This document shows, piece after piece, positions 52,897 through 60,821 of a stretch of DNA of 64,000 bases. Location of the stretch: positions 1 through 64,000 of the forward strand of contig NZ_KE992094.1 in assembly GCF_000466425.1 (NCBI RefSeq). The letters are read 5' to 3'. Under the pieces are notes generated by a model. It made no database searches. It was given only the letters and a program-made list of their open reading frames with translations, and was not told the DNA's origin. Made by a program: the position numbers and the translations under genes. The DNA comes from Capnocytophaga sp. oral taxon 863 str. F0517 (GTDB taxonomy: Bacteria > Bacteroidota > Bacteroidia > Flavobacteriales > Flavobacteriaceae). Numbering within the stretch: the stretch's first letter is position 1; every line of letters starts with the position of its first letter.

Positions 52897-52976
52897 TCAG
52901 ATTGAGATATTGAAAATTAGTTTATATATGTGGAGTATAAATTAATATACTCCACTTTACTTAAAATATTAAAAAA

Positions 52977-53903
52977 ATGAAAAAAATAATATTACTTACA
53001 AGCTTATTATTACAAATAGCTTGTGGACAATCTTCTCAACAAGGAAATGGAAAACAAACAGAAGATTTGCGAGAATATGAACTAAAAGGGAATGTAAAGT
53101 CTCTTGAATATGCTACCTATGAAGCCATAGATAAATCAGGAGAAATTGTAGCTAATGAAGGAAAATTCTGTGCTACTAGAAAATTTAGTTATAAAGGAAA
53201 AATTCTATTTGACAAAAATAGAAATATGATAGAAATAGCTACCTCTGAACCACTCCCTGGAAGAGAGTTTAACACTAAAACTATCTATATATATGATGGA
53301 AAAAAGCTTATAAAAGAAGAGTACGAGGAATATTATACAAATGATGAATCAACTGTAAAAAGAAAATCTTTCATTTATGAATATGATGATAAAGGATATA
53401 AAACTAAGAAAAAAATAGTTTTACCCAATGGGAAAATAAGAGATGAAATTATTTATAAATACAATTCTAAGGGACAATTAATTCGAATAGAAAAAAATAT
53501 AGGTGGAGAAGATGCTATTTTCTCGGAAGAAAATTATGAATATGATGCAGGAGGTAATATTATAGTTATAGGATACGATGGGTATAGAAATATAGCTAAT
53601 GTATATCTTAAATATAATGATAGGAATCAGTTAATAGAACTTAGAGGACCTATTATAAGTGATGAATATAGTGGAGATCCCATTCCTGATGTAAAAGTAG
53701 GAGAAAATATATCTTATTATGAATACGATAGCAAAGGAAATCTTATTGGAGAACGATATACTACTACAAAAAGAGAAATGAAATGGATAGATTCAGGATA
53801 CATACGATATGAATCGGATGATAAAGGGAATTGGATAAAAAGTATTAAATTTCAAGATACAGATCCTATATCTATCACTCTAAGAACTATAGAATATTAT
53901 TAA
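52977..53903 (+). CDS. YD-repeat lipoprotein
   Basis: This 308-residue protein has a lipoprotein signal (MKKIILLTSLLLQIACG, lipobox cysteine C16) and no further membrane segment. The body contains YD/RHS-like repeats: YKYNSKGQL, YEYDAGGNI, YEYDSKGNLIG and YESDDKGNWIK, roughly every 30-50 residues. It ends with TLRTIEYY. YD repeats form beta-sheet shells in surface toxins, but this short form lacks a C-terminal toxin. It is AT-rich and has a paralogue 31 nt downstream. Confidence 0.78.
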   Translation: MKKIILLTSLLLQIACGQSSQQGNGKQTEDLREYELKGNVKSLEYATYEAIDKSGEIVANEGKFCATRKFSYKGKILFDKNRNMIEIATSEPLPGREFNTKTIYIYDGKKLIKEEYEEYYTNDESTVKRKSFIYEYDDKGYKTKKKIVLPNGKIRDEIIYKYNSKGQLIRIEKNIGGEDAIFSEENYEYDAGGNIIVIGYDGYRNIANVYLKYNDRNQLIELRGPIISDEYSGDPIPDVKVGENISYYEYDSKGNLIGERYTTTKREMKWIDSGYIRYESDDKGNWIKSIKFQDTDPISITLRTIEYY

Positions 53904-53934
53904 AATTATAAATAAAATTAAAATATCAAAAACG

Positions 53935-54945
53935 ATGAGAAAAATATTTTTATTATTATTAACACTTGTAATGTGTAGAAATGCAAATAGTGCTAAGGAA
54001 GGTATGTTGACTGAATCTGCTAATAAAGAAAAAGAATTAAATAATTTTGAAAAGAAAAATGAAGAAGAATATGTCTTTCATAAAAAAAATGATTTGGAAA
54101 AGTTAGGTTTGAAAGGTAAAGTAAAACATTTAGAATTAATAAATTATATATTAGAGGATAGATTTGGGGAACTTCAAAAAGTAAAAATACAAGATAGATA
54201 TAATCTGTTCTTTAATGAGAATGGATATATAACAAAGGCAGATACTATATCACTTGATATTAATCATCATTATATATCTATTGAAGCATTTCTAGAAAAT
54301 AGATATAATAATATATACGCATCATTTCAATATGATGATATGAATAATCTTATAGAAGCAAAATATACTAAATATAAAGAAAATTATTTATATGATGATA
54401 AAAAAAATAATATAGAGATAAATAGATTCTATGAAAATAAATATAAAAACTCAAAGATAAAAAGAAAATACAATAATAAAAATTTGTTAATATCAGCAAA
54501 TAATTATAGAGCTGAAGATGGTATTTTTCTTCAAGGTCGTAAATATGAATATAATAATAAAGGAGATATTATAAAAGAAGAACAATATGATAGAGAAAAT
54601 CAAAGTGATTATCTATCTCTTACTAGTTATTATACTTATAAATATGAAAAAAATGGTAATATTATAGAGAAAATAGAATATCAACAAAGAGGAACAGGAC
54701 CAAAACTTATAGAGGGAATAGCAGAATATAGTTATAATCAGGAAAATAATATTAGTTATTCTTGTGTTAAGGAATATTTTTTAGGAGATCCTACTAGTGT
54801 ATCCTATATTAATTATGCAAACTATAAATATGATGCGAAAGGAAATTGGGTAGAAAGAAGAGAAGAATATTTTTTTAATTGGGCTTCTGGGAAAAAACAA
54901 AAAACAGGAGATGGTATTGTAGAACGAATTATTGAATATTATTAA
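53935..54945 (+). CDS. YD-repeat exported protein (paralogue)
   Basis: This 336-residue protein has a hydrophobic signal (IFLLLLTLVMC). A lipobox-like VMC is present but the -1 Met is unusual, so it could instead be a cleaved secretory protein. YD-type units are YKYEKNGNII, YNNKGDIIK and YKYDAKGNWVERREE, and the end VERIIEYY parallels the 52977 gene. The two are plainly duplicates. Function is unknown. It is very AT-rich compared with the surrounding genes. Confidence 0.72.
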   Translation: MRKIFLLLLTLVMCRNANSAKEGMLTESANKEKELNNFEKKNEEEYVFHKKNDLEKLGLKGKVKHLELINYILEDRFGELQKVKIQDRYNLFFNENGYITKADTISLDINHHYISIEAFLENRYNNIYASFQYDDMNNLIEAKYTKYKENYLYDDKKNNIEINRFYENKYKNSKIKRKYNNKNLLISANNYRAEDGIFLQGRKYEYNNKGDIIKEEQYDRENQSDYLSLTSYYTYKYEKNGNIIEKIEYQQRGTGPKLIEGIAEYSYNQENNISYSCVKEYFLGDPTSVSYINYANYKYDAKGNWVERREEYFFNWASGKKQKTGDGIVERIIEYY

Positions 54946-54973
54946 TCAATTAAAATCCTTAAACATTTATTAA

Positions 54974-55558
54974 ATGGATATCAAAAAATCATTCTTTATG
55001 TATGATGAGAATGGAACCTCTAAAAAGGAAAGTTTAGTGGATTTCTTTCTCTCTTGGACACTTCGCTGTATTACCAACAAGGAAAGGGATTACCACAATC
55101 CTAAGTTGGAGGCTTATTGCAAGCGCATAACCTCTCTATTACTTTTTGGAGATGTAGAGAAACTTAATCAGTATGAAGTCCAACAAGTGAAAACGTGGCT
55201 CCAATGGAAGCGAGTAGACCTCTGTGCGGAATTTTACTTGCTCAACAGAGAAACTCAAAAGGAGGAAAAGTATGCACTCCTTTTGGAAAATAAGGTATAT
55301 ACTTCTATACACGACAATCAATTGGAAAACTATAAGCAGCTTTTTCAACAAGATTACGAGGGAGAAGATACTTTCTTAGAATATGTATACTTCTCTTGTA
55401 AGGATACTCTAAGTGATTGGGAAAAAGAACAATGTGCTACTGCTGGTTATAGAGCTTATACTATGGATGAGGTTCTTGACTTAGCACAGGGCAATCAAAC
55501 TTGGGATTTTACAGGAAATGCCTTATTTGATGAGTTTTGGCTTAGCACTTGGGGATAA
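54974..55558 (+). CDS. PD-(D/E)XK nuclease family protein
   Basis: This 194-residue protein shows the PD-(D/E)XK core: D82 in KRVDLCAEF, then E105-N-K107 in LLLENKVYT, and a following helix with DNQLENYKQLF (Q116, Y120), typical of the PDDEXK_4-type small nucleases. The N-terminal helix pair and the C-terminal FDEFWLSTWG are family-typical. The DNA target is unknown. It follows the two YD-repeat genes on the same strand (28-nt gap). Confidence 0.78.
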   Translation: MDIKKSFFMYDENGTSKKESLVDFFLSWTLRCITNKERDYHNPKLEAYCKRITSLLLFGDVEKLNQYEVQQVKTWLQWKRVDLCAEFYLLNRETQKEEKYALLLENKVYTSIHDNQLENYKQLFQQDYEGEDTFLEYVYFSCKDTLSDWEKEQCATAGYRAYTMDEVLDLAQGNQTWDFTGNALFDEFWLSTWG

Positions 55559-55578
55559 AAAATCCTAAATAACCATAA

Positions 55579-55622
55579 CCCCTACAAAGCATTGGCGATT
55601 TTTGTTATAACCTTTGTAGGGG
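55579..55622. terminator. Hairpin after the nuclease gene
   Basis: CCCCTACAAAG (55579-55589) pairs perfectly with CTTTGTAGGGG (55612-55622) over a 22-base loop. It separates the plus-strand nuclease gene from the minus-strand PIN gene; the T-tail is weak. Confidence 0.6.
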
Positions 55623-55676
55623 TGCTTTTATACTATAAAAACGAGTTAATAGTAGATTTAACTATGATTTGCCTCA

Positions 55677-56063
55677 TTATTGTTCTTGAAACAAGGAAAT
55701 ACCTTTTATAAGTTTAAAGTGTTTTAGATTCCTTGTATAGATAGGAACATCATAATATACACCTGTTGTTCCTATAAGTATATCTGCTGGCTCAAGGCTA
55801 TCATGTTGAATAACAACATCCATTGCCAAACGTGATATATCCTCATTGAGATAGAGGATATTTAGGCTATTGATAAATTTTTTGTATTTCAATCTTTGAT
55901 TTTTGTCTATTCCCTTATAAAGGCTCAACCAACGATACAATTCTATAAAAATAATAGGAGTAATAGCCACCTTATCTATTCCTATATGATAAAGAATATT
56001 TTCTACTATTACCTCATCTTTCTGTAAATAAGCACTTATTATATTGCTATCACAAATTACCAT
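55677..56063 (-). CDS. PIN-domain toxin (VapC-like)
   Basis: This 128-residue protein has the PIN fold: D5 in MVICDSNIIS, E41 in FIELYRW, and D94 in PADILIGT, the expected three acidic metal ligands, with YTRNLKHF near the end. VapC-type toxins are RNases acting on tRNA or rRNA. Its start lies 14 nt inside the end of the antitoxin-like gene, a typical TA arrangement (antitoxin first). Confidence 0.85.
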   Translation of the reverse strand: MVICDSNIISAYLQKDEVIVENILYHIGIDKVAITPIIFIELYRWLSLYKGIDKNQRLKYKKFINSLNILYLNEDISRLAMDVVIQHDSLEPADILIGTTGVYYDVPIYTRNLKHFKLIKGISLFQEQ

Positions 56064-56298
56064 AAATATCTTTTCTATTAAAGGGTTTTAGCTTTCCCTC
56101 AGCTATTAATTTTACGGTTATTTCCTGTAATTCAGCTCCTAATTTTTCTAGTTCCTCTTTTCTCTTTCTTTCAGTTTCTATTCTGTAATTGTCACTTTCT
56201 TGTGGGATAATTACTTTAGCGGTTATTTCTTCAATCTCTTCTGTAGGAATGTTTTCTATGACTGCTTTTTTCTTGGGTTTGGTTAATACTACTGGCAT
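56050..56298 (-). CDS. Putative VapB-type antitoxin
   Basis: From the ATG at 56296-56298 this is an 82-residue, highly charged protein (MPVVLTKPKKK, then an acidic TEEIEEITAKVIIP, then a Lys/Glu-rich helix and a KPFNRKDIYGN tail). An upstream start would add 21 hydrophobic residues unlike an antitoxin and is rejected. The C-terminal end overlaps the start of the PIN gene by 14 bases. No named DNA-binding domain is recognisable, so the antitoxin call rests on size, charge and position. Confidence 0.65.
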   Translation of the reverse strand: MPVVLTKPKKKAVIENIPTEEIEEITAKVIIPQESDNYRIETERKRKEELEKLGAELQEITVKLIAEGKLKPFNRKDIYGNL

Positions 56299-56397
56299 AA
56301 TATGTTTATCTAATATAGTTTCTTTCAGTTGCAAAGCCACAAAAATTATACCAAAAAACAAATATAGATAGTAAGGAATAAAGTAACCTTCCTTGAT

Positions 56398-56997
56398 CTA
56401 TTGGATAGACTGATTGATTTGTTCAATATAATTAAGTACTTCTTCTTTGCCTAATTTGCTTTCAGAAGAAGTAATAAAGTAAGGAGGCATCTCTTCCCAG
56501 GTTTCTAAGAGGATACGTTGGTAAGTAGCTACGTGTTGTTCTATTTGTGACGGAGAGAGTTTATCGGCCTTGGTAAAGATAATGGCAAAGGGGATGGCAT
56601 TTTCCCCCAGCCATTGCATGAATTCTAAGTCTATTTTTTGAGGTTCATGGCGTATATCTACCAAGACAAAAGCACTAACCAGCTCTTTTCGTTTCTTGAA
56701 GTAGTCGGTAATGAACTGTTGGAAGGTTTTCTTGGATTGTTTGGAAACCTGCGCATAGCCATATCCGGGCAAATCCACCAAATACCACTGTTTATTGATA
56801 AGAAAATGGTTGATCAGCTGTGTTTTCCCCGGTTTGGAAGAGGTCTTAGCCAATCCTTTGTGGTTGGTAAGCATATTGATTAGGGAGGATTTCCCTACAT
56901 TGGATCGCCCAATAAAAGCATATTCAGGTAGCTTATGTGTGGGACACTTAGCTACTTGAGTATTACTGATTACAAAGGAGGCTTGCTTGATCTCCAT
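56398..56997 (-). CDS. engB: Ribosome biogenesis GTPase EngB/YsxC
   Basis: This 199-residue GTPase acts in 50S subunit assembly. G1 is [12 protein letters not shown] (29-39), G3 is DLPGYGYAQ and G4 is FTKADKL. It is compact with only the GTPase domain, the EngB length. It is 3 nt downstream of the alpha/beta hydrolase gene on the same strand and is probably co-transcribed. Confidence 0.96.
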   Translation of the reverse strand: MEIKQASFVISNTQVAKCPTHKLPEYAFIGRSNVGKSSLINMLTNHKGLAKTSSKPGKTQLINHFLINKQWYLVDLPGYGYAQVSKQSKKTFQQFITDYFKKRKELVSAFVLVDIRHEPQKIDLEFMQWLGENAIPFAIIFTKADKLSPSQIEQHVATYQRILLETWEEMPPYFITSSESKLGKEEVLNYIEQINQSIQ

Positions 56998-57000
56998 AAG

Positions 57001-57765
57001 TTATAACTTATTGGCAATGAGCCAATTGTTTAGCAATTCGTTAAAGGTATCAGGGTGTTCCATCATAGGGGCATGGCCACACTTCTCTATCCAATGGAGG
57101 GATGCATTGGGTAGGAGCTCAAGGAACTCTTCGGCTACTTTGGGAGGTGTTACAGGGTCGTTTGCTCCCCAAATAAGGCAAGTAGGAGTTTTCATATTGG
57201 GCAAATCCTTGGCCATATTGTGGCGGATAGCACTTTTGGCGATGGAAAGTGTTTTGATCACCTTCGTGCGGTCATTGACAATAGCAAAGACCTCATCTAC
57301 CAGCTCCTTGGTAGCTGTTTTAGGATCGTAGAAGACGTCCTCGCATTTCTTCTTGATAAACTCATAGCTTCCACGCTTGGGGTAGCTATCTCCCATGGCA
57401 CTCTCATAAAGGCCAGAGCTTCCAGTAAGGATGAGTCCCTTGACCTTTTTAGGGTGTAGCTTGGTATAGAGCAGCGCAATATGTCCACCCAAGGAATTAC
57501 CCAATAGGATCACTTGCTCTAACTCTTTGTAAGTAATAAAGCGACTAAGCCAATTGGTAAGGCTTTTTACTGTACTGGAGAGCAAGGGCAGGTCATAGAT
57601 AGGTAATTCGGGGGCGATTACTTTATATTTTTCTGAAAAGAACTCAATAGTACTATCAAAGTTACTAAGCCCACCCATCAGTCCGTGTAGAAGGATGATA
57701 GGGGTGCCTTCGCCTTTTTCTATATAGGAGAATTTGTCCTCTTTTTTGCGAAAAAGATTTATCAT
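57001..57765 (-). CDS. Alpha/beta-fold hydrolase
   Basis: This 254-residue protein has an oxyanion HGLMGGLSN block, the nucleophile elbow GNSLGGH, an acid in CLIWGANDPVTPP and the histidine in EKCGHAPMMEHP: a full Ser-Asp-His hydrolase set. The substrate is unknown. The ATG at 57763-57765 is preferred because the -7 box at 57788-57795 lies inside the longer frame. It is followed 3 nt later by engB. Confidence 0.9.
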   Translation of the reverse strand: MINLFRKKEDKFSYIEKGEGTPIILLHGLMGGLSNFDSTIEFFSEKYKVIAPELPIYDLPLLSSTVKSLTNWLSRFITYKELEQVILLGNSLGGHIALLYTKLHPKKVKGLILTGSSGLYESAMGDSYPKRGSYEFIKKKCEDVFYDPKTATKELVDEVFAIVNDRTKVIKTLSIAKSAIRHNMAKDLPNMKTPTCLIWGANDPVTPPKVAEEFLELLPNASLHWIEKCGHAPMMEHPDTFNELLNNWLIANKL

Positions 57766-57787
57766 TTTATATCTATTTCTGTAACTA

Positions 57788-57795
57788 CAAAGATA
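57788..57795 (-). promoter_or_regulatory. -7 box of hydrolase-engB unit
   Basis: Minus-strand TATCTTTG, 22 nt upstream of the ATG at 57765. It overlaps the frame of a longer start, which helps set the start. Confidence 0.65.
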
Positions 57796-57875
57796 AGAAT
57801 TTTTTATCAAATAGCAGTCATTATTCTTGAAAAAAATTTAAGCAGGAGATTTTTTATAAATAATTAATTTATAAG

Positions 57876-59498
57876 TTATTCCACATATAATATCCAAACA
57901 TCCTTTACTTTCTGTAATTCAGGATTTTGGCTTCGTGCGGTATTGATTTCTTGCTGTTTCTTGAAAGCCTCTGCATAAGTAGGGGCATAAAGTGAATAGG
58001 CGTAGTGTAGGTTATTACCAGGATAGAGGAAGCTACCTTCGGCACGCATTCCCTTCTGTCGTAGGCCAAACATATATTTTTCAGCCTTTTCCTTAGTAGA
58101 ATAAACACCTAAGATAAGATAAAATCCTTTTTTGATATTTTCTGCACTTATTCTACGTACATTATCAGGTATTTTCTCTTCTTGAGAAGGCGTATTGGCC
58201 ACTTGCTCTACAGGTTGTGTTTTAGGAGCTGTAGCAGTGGTATTGGTTCCTTGTCCTTGAGGGGAGGCATTGGTCTGTCCTTGTCCCTGAGCGGAGGTTT
58301 GTGTAGGTTCGTTTTTAATAGTGCTTTGTCCGGTAGCCACTGGCTTGGGGGCAGGTTTTTTTCCTAATAGCTTGTCCACCTCATCATCGCGCAAGGAGGT
58401 ATTTTCTTCGGTATTAATAGCCAGAGCTAATAGGAAGGCATAATAAGCATCATGGGTAGAGGTAAAACTTGTGCGTAGGTACTCATTGCCTATAGGGAAT
58501 ACTTCGAAATTATAATTAGGAAGCTCGAGAGAGAAAATATCGAATCCTAAGGTATTCTTGCTATTGGGTTTTCTCTGCTTGAGATAATCTTCTCCATGAG
58601 TGATAGAACTATTGAAGAAGTTCTTTATTTTTCGGGTCTTTGTTTCTAAATAAAAACCTACATTTTCGGAAAATACCCCTATTTTATTCTCACCTTGGTT
58701 GAAATCGGCATCCAACACAGCCCCTAATAATCGAGGAAAGGCTTCCTTAACAGAAGGGATTTTGTAGTTGGTAAAAGCAATGTTTTTATTGCCTTTGACT
58801 TCTAAGAAGCCATCTTTGATATCTATTTTTCTAAAAGGTTCCGCCGTATTTTCGTACGCAATTACCAAAGCCCATCCGGCGCAAGATCCTCCTTCTATAC
58901 TTCCTTGGGCAGCTCTTATATTAGCTACGGTATATTCACCATCCACGGACTTATTACCTTGGATAAGTTTGGTGACGTTGGCAAACATAACATAGGGAGC
59001 ATTCTTACCCATATAGCGAGAGTCCGTACTTCCGTCAAAGACATATTCCCCTTTGACGGGCGTATACTTTCCTTTGGGAGCCTTCAGTAGGACTTCCTCA
59101 ACCGCTTCTCGCTTATTGTCCTTAGCCACTGGTTTTCGTGCCACGAGCTCCCCTCTCTCATAAGGATAAGTGGCCGCCCAATAGAGGCCTGCAAATAGGA
59201 TTTTACTATTCTTAGGGATGGCTATACTGGCAGCACTGGAGGAGAAAGTCTTCTTATCTTTATCAATATCAATATATTCCATATCCTGCCCATCGTTGAG
59301 CCTCATACCTCCTACCAAATCATTATAAGGCGTATTTGTGTCATTTTTTCCATCTTTTCGGTTTAGAATATTATTTCCAGTGATAACGATATTTCCCTTG
59401 GATAATACTTTATAACGAGTAGTTAGGGTATCACTCTCTTGGGCAGTTAGGTAAGTAATGCCTGTTAGAGAGAGGAGCAAACTAAAGATAATTTTCAT
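57876..59498 (-). CDS. Exported protein with SPOR domain
   Basis: From the ATG at 59496-59498 this 540-residue protein has a signal peptide (MKIIFSLLLSLTGITYLTAQ). Then comes a beta-rich domain with KGNIVITGNNIL, AASIAIPKNSKILFAGLYWAATYP and GSCAGWALVIAYEN blocks, as in Bacteroidota surface proteins. A Gln/Thr/Pro-rich linker (about 385-450) leads to a SPOR domain at the end (YLILGVYSTKEKAEKYMFGL), which binds denuded peptidoglycan glycans. An upstream ATG would add 8 residues and weaken the signal. Its role is unknown; septal or periplasmic location is expected. Confidence 0.78.
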   Translation of the reverse strand: MKIIFSLLLSLTGITYLTAQESDTLTTRYKVLSKGNIVITGNNILNRKDGKNDTNTPYNDLVGGMRLNDGQDMEYIDIDKDKKTFSSSAASIAIPKNSKILFAGLYWAATYPYERGELVARKPVAKDNKREAVEEVLLKAPKGKYTPVKGEYVFDGSTDSRYMGKNAPYVMFANVTKLIQGNKSVDGEYTVANIRAAQGSIEGGSCAGWALVIAYENTAEPFRKIDIKDGFLEVKGNKNIAFTNYKIPSVKEAFPRLLGAVLDADFNQGENKIGVFSENVGFYLETKTRKIKNFFNSSITHGEDYLKQRKPNSKNTLGFDIFSLELPNYNFEVFPIGNEYLRTSFTSTHDAYYAFLLALAINTEENTSLRDDEVDKLLGKKPAPKPVATGQSTIKNEPTQTSAQGQGQTNASPQGQGTNTTATAPKTQPVEQVANTPSQEEKIPDNVRRISAENIKKGFYLILGVYSTKEKAEKYMFGLRQKGMRAEGSFLYPGNNLHYAYSLYAPTYAEAFKKQQEINTARSQNPELQKVKDVWILYVE

Positions 59499-59590
59499 AT
59501 GTACTTTAAGTTTTATTTGCAAATTAACGAATTAGGTGGCAAATGTACGTAAAAAATAAATATTCTTTGAAAAAACAGCAAAAAATATTT

Positions 59591-60634
59591 TTACTGAAAG
59601 GCATTCCAACCTCTTGCTTTGATAGGAATAGCTTCGTTGGCACGGGTGATAAGGTTGCAGCCTTGGGAGGCATCGGTAATGTAACCGATCACACTTAGAT
59701 TCGGATTTCCTTTTATCTTATCATAATCCTTTTGGGCTATGGTAAAGAGTAGTTCGTAATCCTCCCCACCACTAAGGGCTACCATGGTACTGCTTAGGGT
59801 AAATTCTTCACAGGCATTGATCAGAGTAGGGTCGAGCGGTATTTTCTCCTCAATAAGGCGACAGCCGACCTGGGATTGCTTGCAGATGTGTAGGAGCTCC
59901 GAGGAAAGCCCGTCGCTGATATCCATCATAGCGGTGGGCTGTACGCCCAATTTTTCAAGCAATAGGACGATATCTTTGCGAGCTTCCGGTTTGAGCTGTC
60001 GTTCTATAAGGTACTGATAGGCGTCCAAATCGGGCTGTACATTAGGGTTCACCTTGAAGACTTCATTCTCTCGCTCCAGCACTTGCAGTCCCATATAGGC
60101 ACTTCCCAAATCTCCACTGACGACAATAAGATCATTCTCCTTAGCCCCATTGCGATAAACGATCTTCTCTTGAGGAGCCATACCAATGGCAGTCACCGAA
60201 ATGATAAGTCCCCTTGTAGAGGAAGTGGTATCTCCCCCTACCAAATCTACCTTATAGATATCACAAGCCAAACGTATCCCTTCGTACAGTTCTTCTAAGG
60301 CCTCTACAGGGAATCGATTGGAAACTGCTATAGAAACAACCACTTGGGTCGCTATCGCATTCATAGCATAGATATCAGAGAGATTGACCATAATAGCCTT
60401 GTAACCCAAGTGTTTCATGGGAACATAAGAGAGATTAAAATGAACCCCTTCGACCAAAAGGTCACTGGAGACTACCGCTTTCTGATTTCCAAAATCAATG
60501 ACAGCTCCATCATCCCCAATTCCCTTGAGTGTGGAGGGAAGGGTAATGGGGAAGTCCTTGGTAAGGTGCTCTATCAGTCCAAACTCCCCGAGCTGGGAAA
60601 GATCAGTTCTATGAGTGTTTTTATCCTCTAACAT
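59591..60634 (-). CDS. thiL: Thiamine-monophosphate kinase
   Basis: This 347-residue kinase makes thiamine diphosphate from thiamine phosphate, the coenzyme used by MenD. It has the AIR-synthase-type fold: GIGDDGAVI, SSDLLVEGVHF, KAIMVNLSDIYAM, VGGDTTSS and GGEDYELLFTI. The ATG at 60632-60634 is preferred, since the promoter at 60656-60663 overlaps the longer start. It is monocistronic by position. Confidence 0.95.
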   Translation of the reverse strand: MLEDKNTHRTDLSQLGEFGLIEHLTKDFPITLPSTLKGIGDDGAVIDFGNQKAVVSSDLLVEGVHFNLSYVPMKHLGYKAIMVNLSDIYAMNAIATQVVVSIAVSNRFPVEALEELYEGIRLACDIYKVDLVGGDTTSSTRGLIISVTAIGMAPQEKIVYRNGAKENDLIVVSGDLGSAYMGLQVLERENEVFKVNPNVQPDLDAYQYLIERQLKPEARKDIVLLLEKLGVQPTAMMDISDGLSSELLHICKQSQVGCRLIEEKIPLDPTLINACEEFTLSSTMVALSGGEDYELLFTIAQKDYDKIKGNPNLSVIGYITDASQGCNLITRANEAIPIKARGWNAFQ

Positions 60635-60655
60635 CTTATCTTGATATATTTGGCA

Positions 60656-60663
60656 CAAATATA
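60656..60663 (-). promoter_or_regulatory. -7 box of thiL
   Basis: Minus-strand TATATTTG, about 22 nt upstream of the chosen ATG; it overlaps the codons of the longer start, which is why that start is rejected. Confidence 0.6.
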
Positions 60664-60775
60664 CAATAAAAAAGATTATCCGTTGATGATTAATTATTAA
60701 TTAACGTAGTTTTTAATTATAAGAGGTTTGAAAATAATTTTTCGTTAAATGATAACAGCTCTCATATAAAAGACT

Positions 60776-60783
60776 TATATTTG
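60776..60783 (+). promoter_or_regulatory. -7 box of the HerA-like gene
   Basis: TATATTTG followed by CACCC, 38 nt upstream of the ATG at 60822. No matching -33 TTTG. Confidence 0.6.
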
Positions 60784-60821
60784 CACCCATTATAAGTAAT
60801 ACAACACTGATTTTCCAAAAT

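Noticed and set aside
57766-57810. Upstream start of the hydrolase adding 15 residues
   Set aside because: The promoter box at 57788-57795 lies within it.
60650-60670. TTTGGCACAAATATAC resembling a sigma-54 -24 element
   Set aside because: There is no GC/TTGC element ten bases downstream of the GG; it is the complement of the thiL promoter region.
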